DNA of 6,340 nt from CAIOSQ01 sp044359885 (GCA_044359885.1 JBIKLI010000258.1:1-6340), one strand, 5' to 3'. Positions 1 through 5,415 are shown, counted from the stretch's first letter. Notes: generated from the sequence alone by a model not told the origin. Translations and numbers: made by a program.

Positions 1-208
1 CGCGCTCGCGACCGGCCGCGCCGGCCGCGAGCGTGGCGATCTGATGCGAGAGCCAATAGGGATCGAAGACCGGTGGCGGCGCGGGGCGCGACAGAACGAG
101 CACCGCGATCGAACAGAGCTGGACGATCGCCAGCAGTCCGGCCGTCGCGAGCGCGATCTGTCCTCCGAGCGAAAGCGGTAGCAGGCGGCGCGGCAGGGCG
201 ATCTTCAC
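1..208 (-). CDS. Sensor histidine kinase HK1, N-terminal part only (cut by window edge)
   Basis: This is the start of a membrane sensor kinase, the partner of the response regulator just upstream; only the first 69 codons are present. The start is a GTG whose last bases overlap the regulator stop codon (GTGA, 4-bp overlap), which implies translational coupling. The visible protein begins MKIALPRRLLP, then has a hydrophobic segment (about residues 16-39, GGQIALATAGLLAIVQ onward) that should be transmembrane helix 1. It then enters a periplasmic region beginning SRPAPPPVFDPYWL. The same segment in the complete kinase at 3207-4646 reads SRPSPPPVFDPYWL, so the two are paralogues. The catalytic domains lie outside the window; the kinase assignment rests on that paralogy and on the operon position. 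Confidence 0.9.
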   Translation of the reverse strand, partial: MKIALPRRLLPLSLGGQIALATAGLLAIVQLCSIAVLVLSRPAPPPVFDPYWLSHQIATLAAGAAGRER

Positions 209-945
209 CGCGCCTCGAATTCCTTCGTGACGGGAACGGAGAAGACATACCCGTTGCTGCGAACGGTGCGGATCATGCACGGTTCCTCGGGTATCGGTTC
301 GATCTTCCGGCGGAGCCGGCTGATCGATACGTCGATCGACCGGTCGAAGGGCGAACCGGCGCGGCCGCGCAGGCGATCGAAGAGATGGTCGCGCGACACC
401 ACGTCGGGCGCGCGCTCGGCAAGCACGACCAGCAGGTCGAACTCGGTGCCCGTGAGGCTGACCAGCGTGCCGTCGGGCATGCGCAGTTCGCGCCGCGCCA
501 GCTCGATCCGCCAGCCGTCGAAGCGCATCCGGCTCATCCGCGGCGTCGCGGGCATGCCCTGGGCATCTCCGGTCTCGCGCGTCCGGCGCAGCAGGGCGCG
601 CACGCGCGCCACAAGTTCGCGCGGGCCGAACGGCTTGGCGACGTAGTCGTCTGCGCCCATCTCGAGGCCCACCACGCGGTCCGTCTCGGCGCCGCGCGCG
701 GTGAGCATGATGATCGGCAGGCTGGACGTCGCGCGGATGCGCCGGCAAAGCGCCAGCCCGTCTTCTCCCGGAAGCATGACGTCGAGGATGACGAGATCGA
801 AACTGCGCGCGGCGAGATGTCCGGGCAGCGCGGCGCCGCTTGCCAGCACCGTCGCGCGAAAGCCGTTCTCTTCGAACAGCTCCACCATCAGGCGCCTGAT
901 GTCGCGATCGTCGTCGACGATGAGCAGATGCGGCCTGTGGTCCAT
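205..945 (-). CDS. OmpR/PhoB-family response regulator RR1
   Basis: This is a cytoplasmic DNA-binding response regulator of 246 residues. The receiver domain (about 1-121) has the acidic pair D11/D12, phospho-acceptor D55 (in LVILDVMLPGEDG), T82 (MLTARG) and K104 (YVAKPF). The winged-helix DNA-binding domain (about 139-240) has the family pattern LTGTEFDLLVVLAE, then the recognition helix near SIDVSISRLRRKIE and the wing IRTVRSNGYVF. The ATG at 945 was chosen because it gives MDHRPHLLIVDDD, matching the paralogue RR2 residue for residue in length; the frame is open further upstream, but a start there would add about 60 residues with no receiver homology. No strong ribosome binding site precedes it. 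The gene overlaps the HK1 start by 4 bp. A candidate operator lies 46 bp upstream, suggesting autoregulation. Regulated genes cannot be named from homology alone. Confidence 0.95.
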   Translation of the reverse strand: MDHRPHLLIVDDDRDIRRLMVELFEENGFRATVLASGAALPGHLAARSFDLVILDVMLPGEDGLALCRRIRATSSLPIIMLTARGAETDRVVGLEMGADDYVAKPFGPRELVARVRALLRRTRETGDAQGMPATPRMSRMRFDGWRIELARRELRMPDGTLVSLTGTEFDLLVVLAERAPDVVSRDHLFDRLRGRAGSPFDRSIDVSISRLRRKIEPIPEEPCMIRTVRSNGYVFSVPVTKEFEAR

Positions 946-976
946 GCTGGAATGTTCGGCGCGCGCCGCCCGCGCT

Positions 977-1007
977 GTCACGCGATCTCGCGTAACGAAA
1001 CGTAACG
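977..1007 (-). promoter_or_regulatory. Candidate response-regulator operator upstream of RR1
   Basis: CGTAACGAAACGTAACG at 991-1007 contains two GTAACG half-sites exactly 10 bp apart, the one-turn direct-repeat geometry typical of OmpR/PhoB-family sites. A further half-site-like GTCACG lies at 977-982, 15 bp from the first GTAACG. The same 17-mer and the same third element at the same spacing occur before RR2 (5416-5446). The sequence around these elements is only partly alike, so they look conserved by function. Read toward the gene, the half-site is CGTTAC. No clear -35/-10 pair could be assigned. Confidence 0.7.
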
Positions 1008-1035
1008 TCGTGCGCCGCGCGCGACCCCTGGAGCG

Positions 1036-1060
1036 GGCGACGCCCGAACCCGTTGGCTCT
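1036..1060. repeat. 25-bp direct repeat, copy 1
   Basis: The 25 bases starting GGCGACGCCCGAACCCG and ending TTGGCTCT recur identically at 1199-1223, 163 bp to the right. The sequence between the copies contains the tail of a membrane-protein gene. Here the copy is not followed by the 18-bp tandem units that follow copy 2, so it may be a truncated copy of a longer interspersed repeat. Confidence 0.85.
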
Positions 1061-1066
1061 GGCACA

Positions 1067-1083
1067 GCCGCGCCCGGCGCGGC
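1067..1083. terminator. GC-rich hairpin after the membrane-protein remnant (possible terminator)
   Basis: A perfect inverted repeat GCCGCGC-CCG-GCGCGGC can form a 7-bp stem with a 3-nt loop. It lies 6 bp beyond the stop codon of the minus-strand remnant ending at 1089, where a terminator would be expected. There is no T-tract after it in that direction, so intrinsic termination is uncertain. Confidence 0.3.
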
Positions 1084-1088
1084 ACGGG

Positions 1089-1198
1089 TCAGAGATAGCG
1101 GATCAGGCGTCCGGCCGCGGCGACCATCAGCCACAGCGCCAGCGAGCCGGCGACCTGCATGCGCGCGGCGATCGGCGCGGTCGTGTCCCAGGACGGGA
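1089..1198 (-). pseudogene. C-terminal remnant of a small membrane protein (DUF6644-like)
   Basis: The minus frame ending in a TGA at 1089-1091 encodes a tail that begins SWDTTAPIAARMQ and continues into a hydrophobic helix, GSLALWLMVAAAG, then RLIRYL and stop. A last transmembrane helix ending in a GR(L/W)I-Y motif is what I remember of the C-terminus of DUF6644-type small membrane proteins; that assignment is from memory and tentative. The coding sequence is interrupted on its 5' side by the 25-bp repeat at 1199-1223 and the tandem repeats behind it. The frame stays open through those repeats but no longer encodes family-like sequence. No start or ribosome binding site is attached. I read it as a broken gene, not a functional short protein. 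Confidence 0.4.
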
Positions 1199-1270
1199 GG
1201 CGACGCCCGAACCCGTTGGCTCTAGGAATGACGATCCAGCGAGGAATGACGATCCAGCGTGGTTTTTGCG
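1199..1270. repeat. Composite repeat: direct repeat copy 2 plus two 18-bp tandem units
   Basis: Three parts are visible. Positions 1199-1223 repeat 1036-1060 exactly. Positions 1224-1241 and 1242-1259 are two perfect tandem copies of AGGAATGACGATCCAGCG. Then TGGTTTTTGCG follows to 1270. The last 22 bases (1249-1270) are the exact reverse complement of 1896-1917, so the cluster at 1896-1996 is an inverted copy of the same family. The element has no coding capacity of its own that I can see. It looks like a short interspersed repeat or non-autonomous element. Confidence 0.8.
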
Positions 1271-1685
1271 GCCCGAAGCCATCCTTGCCATAACGGCCTG
1301 GGCCGGCGCGGTGAAGCCGGTCGCGCCCTTGCGGATGACGACCGGGTCGAGCGCGACTACGACGCATATGCCAGGCGACCCCGCGATCGTCGCGACCCGG
1401 GCCGCACGCCGCGGGTCGCGATCAGGGGGTCCCGCGCATGTCGTCCCCGTCACGCCAAGGCGAAGATCCCGGGTCTCGATCCCGATCGCCGCGTCCCATG
1501 GCGCGACGGCGCCCGTCATCACCGCGGAGCAAATGTCCGGGCAGATGGAGGCAGCGCGCCGACGCGATGTCCCGCGCGGTCGCGTTTTGCTCCGGCCGTC
1601 GCCCGAGGGTTCGCATGGACGGCACAAGAGAGTTTTGGCGGCACCGGCAAGCGCCTGGAACGCAGGCACGGATATGCCTGGGCTC
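1271..1685. other. No recognisable gene; unresolved sequence between inverted repeats
   Basis: Long frames are open on both strands here, but high-GC DNA gives such frames by chance. The two longest share the same third-codon positions, so base composition does not choose between them. Neither has a convincing start with a ribosome binding site or a family motif I recognise. The minus frame contains hydrophobic stretches such as ICVVVALDPVVIRKGATG, so decayed coding sequence is possible. It lies between the inverted repeats at 1249-1270 and 1896-1917, together with the ArsA remnant. Confidence 0.5.
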
Positions 1686-1895
1686 TCAAGCGGATGGGGT
1701 GGCGGCTGCCGGCGCGCGGGTGAGCTTCGACAACGCGTCCAGGCCGATCGGCGGCTCCGTCAGCCATGGAAGCGCGTAGAGCCGCCTGGCGAGACCGGCG
1801 GATATGTTCTCGATCTGCCTGCGTTCGCCGGCCAGCCTTGCCTGCAGCAGCGGATCGCGCGTGGCCGCCGCAAGCACGCTTCTGTTGACCACCCA
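1686..1895 (-). pseudogene. ArsA-family (arsenite/tail-anchored) ATPase, C-terminal remnant
   Basis: The minus strand encodes about 70 residues that match the end of ArsA-type ATPases as I remember them: AWVVNRSVLAAATRDPLL, then QARLAGERRQIENISAGLARR, then LPWLTEPPIGLDALSKL. The E. coli plasmid ArsA tail has the corresponding WWVINNSL, TRSPLL, QIESV and PTGIDKLKQL elements. ArsA couples ATP hydrolysis to arsenite export through ArsB. The P-loop, signature and switch regions, several hundred residues, are missing. Just before AWVVN the frame enters the repeat at 1896-1923 and then hits a stop codon. A GTG in the repeat could nominally start a 73-residue peptide ending at 1686, but this would lack all catalytic parts. 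It is best read as debris of an arsenic-resistance or related gene disrupted at the repeat. Confidence 0.72.
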
Positions 1896-1996
1896 CGCAA
1901 AAACCACGCTGGATCGTTATTCGCGCTGGATCATTATTCGCGATCGCGCACAAAAACCACGCTGGATCGTTATTCGACCCACGGGATCGTTATTCG
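1896..1996. repeat. Cluster of short repeats (CGCTGGATCGTTATTCG family)
   Basis: Four related units are visible: 1896-1923 (CGCAAAAACCACGCTGG continuing to ATCGTTATTCG), 1924-1940 (CGCTGGATCATTATTCG), 1951-1976 (CAAAAACCACGCTGG continuing to ATCGTTATTCG) and a shorter 1983-1996 (GGGATCGTTATTCG). The first 22 bases are the exact reverse complement of 1249-1270. The rightward units differ from the 1224-1259 copies mainly by GTTATTCG in place of GTCATTCC. The cluster separates the ArsA remnant from the possible receiver remnant, so it marks a rearrangement junction. Confidence 0.85.
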
Positions 1997-2087
1997 CCGT
2001 TCGGATATCGCGAACCATCCGTCGGAACACGTCGCGAACCGGCGCGAGGAATTCGAGCGTGTCCTCGATGACGGCGATGCGCGGCAT
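1917..2087 (-). pseudogene. Possible receiver-domain N-terminus, truncated by repeats
   Basis: An ATG at 2087 opens a 56-codon minus frame beginning MPRIAVIEDTLEFLAPVRD and continuing VFRRMVRDIR. The opening hydrophobic strand followed by an acidic pair (IAVIEDT) and a helix resembles the first strand and helix of a response-regulator receiver domain. From about residue 32 the frame is made of the repeat cluster (NNDP, RITIQRGF, IMIQRE) and stops at 1917-1919, so the expected phospho-acceptor strand and everything after it are absent. No convincing ribosome binding site sits directly before the ATG. The receiver assignment rests on about 30 residues and is tentative; a chance frame is possible. 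Confidence 0.35.
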
Positions 2088-2162
2088 GGCGACAGCTCGG
2101 CACTCCCCTTGGACTGGCCGTGGGTGCCGCTGTCACATGACGGCACCACGGTCGCCACGAAA

Positions 2163-2288
2163 TCATAACGATCTGGCTTCGGGCAGGCCATCGGGCCATG
2201 ACACGCCCCGCAGACCGTGATCGGCACGAAACGACAGCCCGAAGGGAACGACCAGGGCCAACAGGATCACGACCGGCTTCCTGGTCAT
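2163..2288 (-). CDS. Possible small membrane or exported peptide, 41 aa (uncertain)
   Basis: The minus ATG at 2288 is preceded by GCGAGGGTCAGG, a plausible ribosome binding site (GAGG about 6 bp from the ATG). The peptide begins MTRKPVVILLALVVPFGLSF, a basic start plus a hydrophobic core like a signal peptide or single membrane helix. It ends GLPEARSL at a TGA at 2163-2165. I recognise no family. It overlaps the opposite-strand frame at 2266-2448, which also looks exported; both frames share third-codon positions, so at most one is likely to be real. It could be a remnant, a short peptide gene or chance. Confidence 0.25.
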   Translation of the reverse strand: MTRKPVVILLALVVPFGLSFRADHGLRGVSWPDGLPEARSL

Positions 2289-2448
2289 CCTGACCCTCGC
2301 GACCATCAACGCCAGCGCGACCGAACTGCGCGGGGCCCCGCTCGCCGACGCGAAGCTCCTGTCAAACGACGAGCTGGACCTGGCGAATGCATTTCGCGAC
2401 GAAACGTCACGTTTCGTCACATGCCTTTCCTGGCTCTCAACCCGATGA
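2266..2448 (+). pseudogene. Start-less frame resembling a small secreted protein (uncertain)
   Basis: The plus frame reads ITTGFLVILTLATINASA followed by TELRGAPLADAKLLSNDELDLA. This looks like a signal-peptide core with an ASA cleavage site and a short mature part. Nearly every third codon position is G or C until about 2386, then the bias fades. No ATG, GTG or TTG precedes the hydrophobic core: the frame begins after a TGA at 2218-2220, and an ATC sits where a start would be expected. The frame then runs through the operator-like palindrome at 2398-2420 to a stop at 2446-2448. I read it as a decayed gene front, or a chance frame opposite 2163-2288. Confidence 0.22.
2398..2420 (+). promoter_or_regulatory. 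Candidate response-regulator operator upstream of the Gly/Pro-rich gene
   Basis: CGTCACGTTTCGTCAC at 2405-2420 matches the regulator-gene element read toward the gene (CGTTACGTTTCGTTAC), with one T-to-C change in each half-site and the same 10-bp spacing. It also lies in a perfect inverted repeat: arms GACGAAACG (2398-2406) and CGTTTCGTC (2410-2418) around TCA. The site ends 110 bp before the ATG at 2531, in the same orientation relative to transcription as the sites at 991-1007 and 5430-5446. No clear core promoter was identified between it and the gene. Confidence 0.6.
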
Positions 2449-2517
2449 TCGGACCTCGAGCAAGGCGCGGCTCGATCGCAGAAAGGGGCGGCGCAAGCAT
2501 CGACGCGCTTGCTAGCC

Positions 2518-2525
2518 AGGAGGAG
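2518..2525 (+). promoter_or_regulatory. Strong ribosome binding site for the Gly/Pro-rich gene
   Basis: AGGAGGAG is nearly a perfect anti-16S complement, placed 5 bp before the ATG at 2531. It fixes the start of the downstream gene and suggests high translation. It is much stronger than the signals in front of the two regulator genes. Confidence 0.85.
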
Positions 2526-2530
2526 ATCGC

Positions 2531-3184
2531 ATGTCAATTTCTTCGCTTTCCAGCCTACGCGGCATCAGCCGCATGCAAGATCAGCTGGCCAGCACGCTCG
2601 CCAGCAGCAGCGTGCTCATCGAAACCGCAAGCCGGGTCAAGTCCGAGGTCGAACACCTCTCGAAACCGACGGGTGGCCGCGCTTCGCAGGAAGGGCCGCG
2701 CGACCCAGCAGCCCTGCGCGCCGCCATCGACATGCAGCTTGCCAGCGACGTCCAGTCCGGCACCCTTTCGCAGGGCGACGCTGCCAGGATCGGAGCCGCG
2801 CTCGACCGGTTCGAGGCGAACATGAAAGCCGGCAGCGGTGCGGGCGACACACAAGGTCCGCGCACCTCCGGCGGACCCGGTGGCCCACCTCCAGGCGGCG
2901 GAGCGGGCGGACCACCTCCAGGCGGGGGGGCCGGTGGGGGGCCGGGTGGGCCACCGCCGATGGAGGGTGACGGCGCGACGCCTCGCGCAACGGCCAGCGC
3001 GTCCGTCGCGACATCGGCCCTCGATGAACTCCTGAAGGCACTCGAGGAACTGAAATCCGAGTCGTCCGAGGACGACACGTCCTCCGCCGGATCGACATTG
3101 ATATCCGCCGCCACGACGAAGACGGACCTCGCGAGCTATCTCGGCAATCTGCTGAAGTCAGGAAAGGTCGACCTGTCGGTCTGA
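2531..3184 (+). CDS. Uncharacterised Ser- and Gly/Pro-rich protein, 217 aa
   Basis: I do not recognise a named family. The protein starts with a Ser-rich segment (MSISSLSSLRGISRM), has no signal peptide, no membrane helix and no cysteine. Residues 58-100 look helical and include ASDVQSGTLSQGDAARIGAALDRF, a helix-turn-helix arrangement reminiscent of EF-hand-like segments but without the DxDxDG calcium loop. Residues 114-143 are a Gly/Pro linker with two exact copies of GGPPPGGGA (117-125 and 126-134). Residues 163-183 form an acidic helix (LDELLKALEELKSESSEDD), and the end is a short amphipathic tail (LASYLGNLLKSGKVDLSV). Similar Ser-start, Gly/Pro-linker proteins occur as hypotheticals in Proteobacteria, from memory. 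The start is set by the AGGAGGAG site. A candidate operator lies 110 bp upstream, so control by RR1 or RR2 is likely. It converges with HK2, 22 bp apart. Confidence 0.85.
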   Translation: MSISSLSSLRGISRMQDQLASTLASSSVLIETASRVKSEVEHLSKPTGGRASQEGPRDPAALRAAIDMQLASDVQSGTLSQGDAARIGAALDRFEANMKAGSGAGDTQGPRTSGGPGGPPPGGGAGGPPPGGGAGGGPGGPPPMEGDGATPRATASASVATSALDELLKALEELKSESSEDDTSSAGSTLISAATTKTDLASYLGNLLKSGKVDLSV

Positions 3185-3206
3185 TCCCCGTGAATCACAT
3201 GTCCTG

Positions 3207-4646
3207 TCATGTCGTGTCGCCTCCACCCGCGCCGCGCGGGAGGGACAGGGTCGCTACGAGACCGCCGCCGGGGCGGCTGGAGAGGGTGACGTCGCCGCCA
3301 TGGGCGCGCGCGAGCGTGCGCGCGATCGCCAGCCCGAGCCCGGTGCCGCCGGTCTCGCGGCTGCGACTGCTCTCCAGCCGGTGGAACGGCCGGAAGACGG
3401 CGTCAAGCTCAGCTTCCGGAATTCCCGGTCCGCGGTCGGCGACCATGACCTGCACGTCGCCACCGTGGACCGCGAGCGTCACCTCCGCGCCGCCGGCATA
3501 CTTGACCGCGTTGTCGATGAGGTTCTCGACGATGCGACGCACGGCCGCGCCATCGGCATCGAGACCGACGCGCGCGCCGGCCTGCGCACACACGTTTTCC
3601 ATCGCATCGGCGCGCGCGTCGACGATCGTTTCGACGAGACTGGCGAGGTCGATGCGATCGCGACGCTCGGTGCCAGCGCCGAGCCGTGCGAAATCGAGCG
3701 TCTCGCCGACGATCGACTCGAGCGCGTCGAGGTCGCGCTGGAGCGCAGCGCGCAACGTGTCGTCGGCGACGCGTTCGACGCGCATGCGCATGCGCGTAAG
3801 CGGGGTACGCAGATCATGGCTGACTGCGGCCAGCATGGTGGTCCGGTCGTTCACGAAACGCACAAGTCGCTCGCGCATCGCCTCGAAGGCGCGGGCGATG
3901 GAACGGATCTCCTGGGCGCCGCCGGTCGCGAGCGACACGACCTCTCCGCCGCGGCCGAGACGGTCTGCCGCCTGCGCGATCGCGGCAAGAGGTGCCGACA
4001 GCCAACGCGCGGCACAGAGCGCAGCCAGTACTGCCGCGCCCAGAAAGAGGAAGAGCCAGGCGATCCCGAGCTTCAGCTCCGGTCCCAGGCGATCGAGATG
4101 CCGTGGACGAACGCGCAGCCATGTCCCGTCGGGCAACTCGAGATCGGCCACGAAGGCACGTACCGGGCTCACCTCCTCCGCCTGCTCCAGAGCCAAGGTG
4201 GGCCCGGGAACGAAGTCGGCACGCGGCGGTCCTGTGAAGGGAGGCGCACCGGGTGGCAAAGGATCGAGGGAGAGCACCAGCCTGCCGATTGGGGCGCCAG
4301 CGGCGCGGATCTCGGCCTCAAGTCGCCGCAGTCGTATCTCGCTGCGTATGCCAGGCGGCGAGGGAGGCTGCCGGTCGTGCAGCTCGAAACCCAACCAGGG
4401 TGCCGACACGTGCGCGTCCAGCAATGCGGCGCGCTGCCCGGGTGGACGCTCTGCCGCCGCCGAGGCGAGGTCGGCCAGCTGCCGTGCAAGCCAGTAGGGA
4501 TCGAAGACCGGGGGCGGCGATGGACGCGACAGGACGAGCACGGCAACCGAAAGCGCCTGAACGATCGCCAGGAGAGCGACGGTCGCGAGCGCGATGCGGC
4601 CTCCGAGCGAACCTGGCGACAGCACACGCGGCCATCGCACCGTCAT
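3207..4646 (-). CDS. Sensor histidine kinase HK2 (EnvZ-like topology)
   Basis: This 479-residue inner-membrane kinase should autophosphorylate and pass phosphate to RR2. Order: transmembrane helix 1 (about 17-40); a periplasmic region of about 150 residues, rich in proline and without cysteine; helix 2 (about 192-213); a HAMP linker (about 214-265, RWLSAPLAAIAQAADRL); and the dimerisation and phosphoacceptor helix with H277 in AAVSHDLRTPLTRMRMRVE. The ATPase domain follows with the N-box NLIDNAVKYA (N375, N379), the G1 box DRGPGIPE (404-411), the F-box VFRPFHRLE and the G2 box GGTGLGLAIA (433-442). All catalytic motifs are intact. The ATG overlaps the RR2 stop (ATGA), so the two are translationally coupled. 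The N-terminus closely matches truncated HK1. The periplasmic region gives no hint of the ligand. No hairpin terminator is visible in the 22 bp between its stop and the convergent gene. Confidence 0.96.
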   Translation of the reverse strand: MTVRWPRVLSPGSLGGRIALATVALLAIVQALSVAVLVLSRPSPPPVFDPYWLARQLADLASAAAERPPGQRAALLDAHVSAPWLGFELHDRQPPSPPGIRSEIRLRRLEAEIRAAGAPIGRLVLSLDPLPPGAPPFTGPPRADFVPGPTLALEQAEEVSPVRAFVADLELPDGTWLRVRPRHLDRLGPELKLGIAWLFLFLGAAVLAALCAARWLSAPLAAIAQAADRLGRGGEVVSLATGGAQEIRSIARAFEAMRERLVRFVNDRTTMLAAVSHDLRTPLTRMRMRVERVADDTLRAALQRDLDALESIVGETLDFARLGAGTERRDRIDLASLVETIVDARADAMENVCAQAGARVGLDADGAAVRRIVENLIDNAVKYAGGAEVTLAVHGGDVQVMVADRGPGIPEAELDAVFRPFHRLESSRSRETGGTGLGLAIARTLARAHGGDVTLSSRPGGGLVATLSLPRGAGGGDTT

Positions 4647-5383
4647 GGAACTTCATGCTCCCGCGACACCGGGACGGCGAAGACGTACCCACTGCTGCGG
4701 ACCGTGCGGATCATGCGCGGCGCGACCGGGTCCGGCTCGATCTTCCTGCGAAGCCGGCTAATCGAGACGTCGATCGACCGATCGAAGGGCGAGCTCGCCC
4801 GCCCGAGCACCGTGTCGAAGAGCTGGTCGCGCGACACTACCGCGGGTGCCCGCTCGGCGAGAGCCACGAGCAGATCGAATTCGCTGCCGGTCAGGCTGAC
4901 GAGCGTACCGTCCGGCATGCGCAATCCGCGCCGCGTCAGGTCGATCAGCCAGCTGTCGAAACGCATCGCGACCAGCCTGGAGCGGGCGGGTGCCTCGGAC
5001 CCGGCGACATGCTCACGCGAGCGGCGAAGCAAGGCCCGGACCCGCGCGACCAGTTCGCGCGCCCCGAAGGGCTTCGCCACGTAGTCATCGGCCCCCATCT
5101 CCAGCCCCACGACGCGATCGGTCTCGGCACCGCGCGCGGTGAGCATGATGATCGGCAGGTGGGAAACTCCGCGAATGCGTCGGCAGATCGCCAATCCATC
5201 TTCGCCCGGCAGCATGAGGTCGAGTATCGCGAGATCGAATCCGCCCGTCAGCAGACGGTTCGCAAGCCCGGCGCCGCTGGCGAACGCGGTCACCCGGAAA
5301 CCATGCTCTTCGAACAAATCAACCATCAGGCGCCTGATCTCGTGGTCGTCGTCGACGATGAGCAGATGAGGCCTGTTCTCCAT
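4643..5383 (-). CDS. OmpR/PhoB-family response regulator RR2
   Basis: This 246-residue DNA-binding regulator is a close paralogue of RR1 (205-945). The receiver has D11/D12, phospho-acceptor D55 (AILDLMLPGEDG), T82 and K104. The winged-helix domain shares residues 198-217, covering the recognition helix, with RR1 without a single change. The linker around residues 122-137 differs most. Two in-frame ATGs are possible, at 5392 and 5383. The inner one was chosen because it gives MENRPHLLIVDDD, matching MDHRPHLLIVDDD of RR1, and because GGAG (5387-5390) lies just before it, although the spacing is short; the outer one would add three residues. It overlaps HK2 by 4 bp and is divergent from the YHYH gene, with a candidate operator between them. 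Confidence 0.96.
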   Translation of the reverse strand: MENRPHLLIVDDDHEIRRLMVDLFEEHGFRVTAFASGAGLANRLLTGGFDLAILDLMLPGEDGLAICRRIRGVSHLPIIMLTARGAETDRVVGLEMGADDYVAKPFGARELVARVRALLRRSREHVAGSEAPARSRLVAMRFDSWLIDLTRRGLRMPDGTLVSLTGSEFDLLVALAERAPAVVSRDQLFDTVLGRASSPFDRSIDVSISRLRRKIEPDPVAPRMIRTVRSSGYVFAVPVSREHEVP

Positions 5384-5415
5384 GCACTCCATGTTCAGCC
5401 ATCGGCAACAGGGTT

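Noticed and set aside
946..1134. Longer N-terminus for RR1 using the open frame upstream
   Set aside because: The extra residues have no receiver similarity, would be translated through the operator at 991-1007 and the repeat at 1036-1060, and have no counterpart in RR2.
1896..1996. Repeat cluster as a small CRISPR array
   Set aside because: Units are of uneven length and spacing, without constant repeats and unique spacers, and there are no cas genes.
2124..2146. Inverted repeat GTGCCG...CGGCAC with inner GTCA/TGAC as another operator or terminator
   Set aside because: The stem is only 6 bp, it lacks the CGTNAC direct-repeat spacing and a T-tract, and it is not positioned before a clear gene.
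1053..2168. Plus-strand frame of 371 codons through the debris region
   Set aside because: It runs straight through repeats of both orientations and opposite the ArsA remnant, with no consistent domain; a chance frame.
2581..3114. Minus-strand Pro/Gly-rich frame opposite the 2531 gene
   Set aside because: It is the complement of the Gly/Pro linker; the plus strand has the strong ribosome binding site and the operator.
3185..3206. Bidirectional terminator between the convergent genes
   Set aside because: Only a 5-bp ACATG/CATGT pairing is possible around this gap, and there is no T-tract on either strand.
3190..4497. Open plus-strand frame of 435 codons opposite HK2
   Set aside because: Its composition is extremely Ser/Arg-rich and it is a mirror of the kinase reading frame; no start signal or recognisable domain.
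3300..5084. Very long open plus-strand frame (594 codons) opposite HK2 and RR2
   Set aside because: It is antisense to two well-supported genes with intact catalytic motifs, crosses both of them, lacks any family motif, and is expected as a shadow in high-GC coding DNA.
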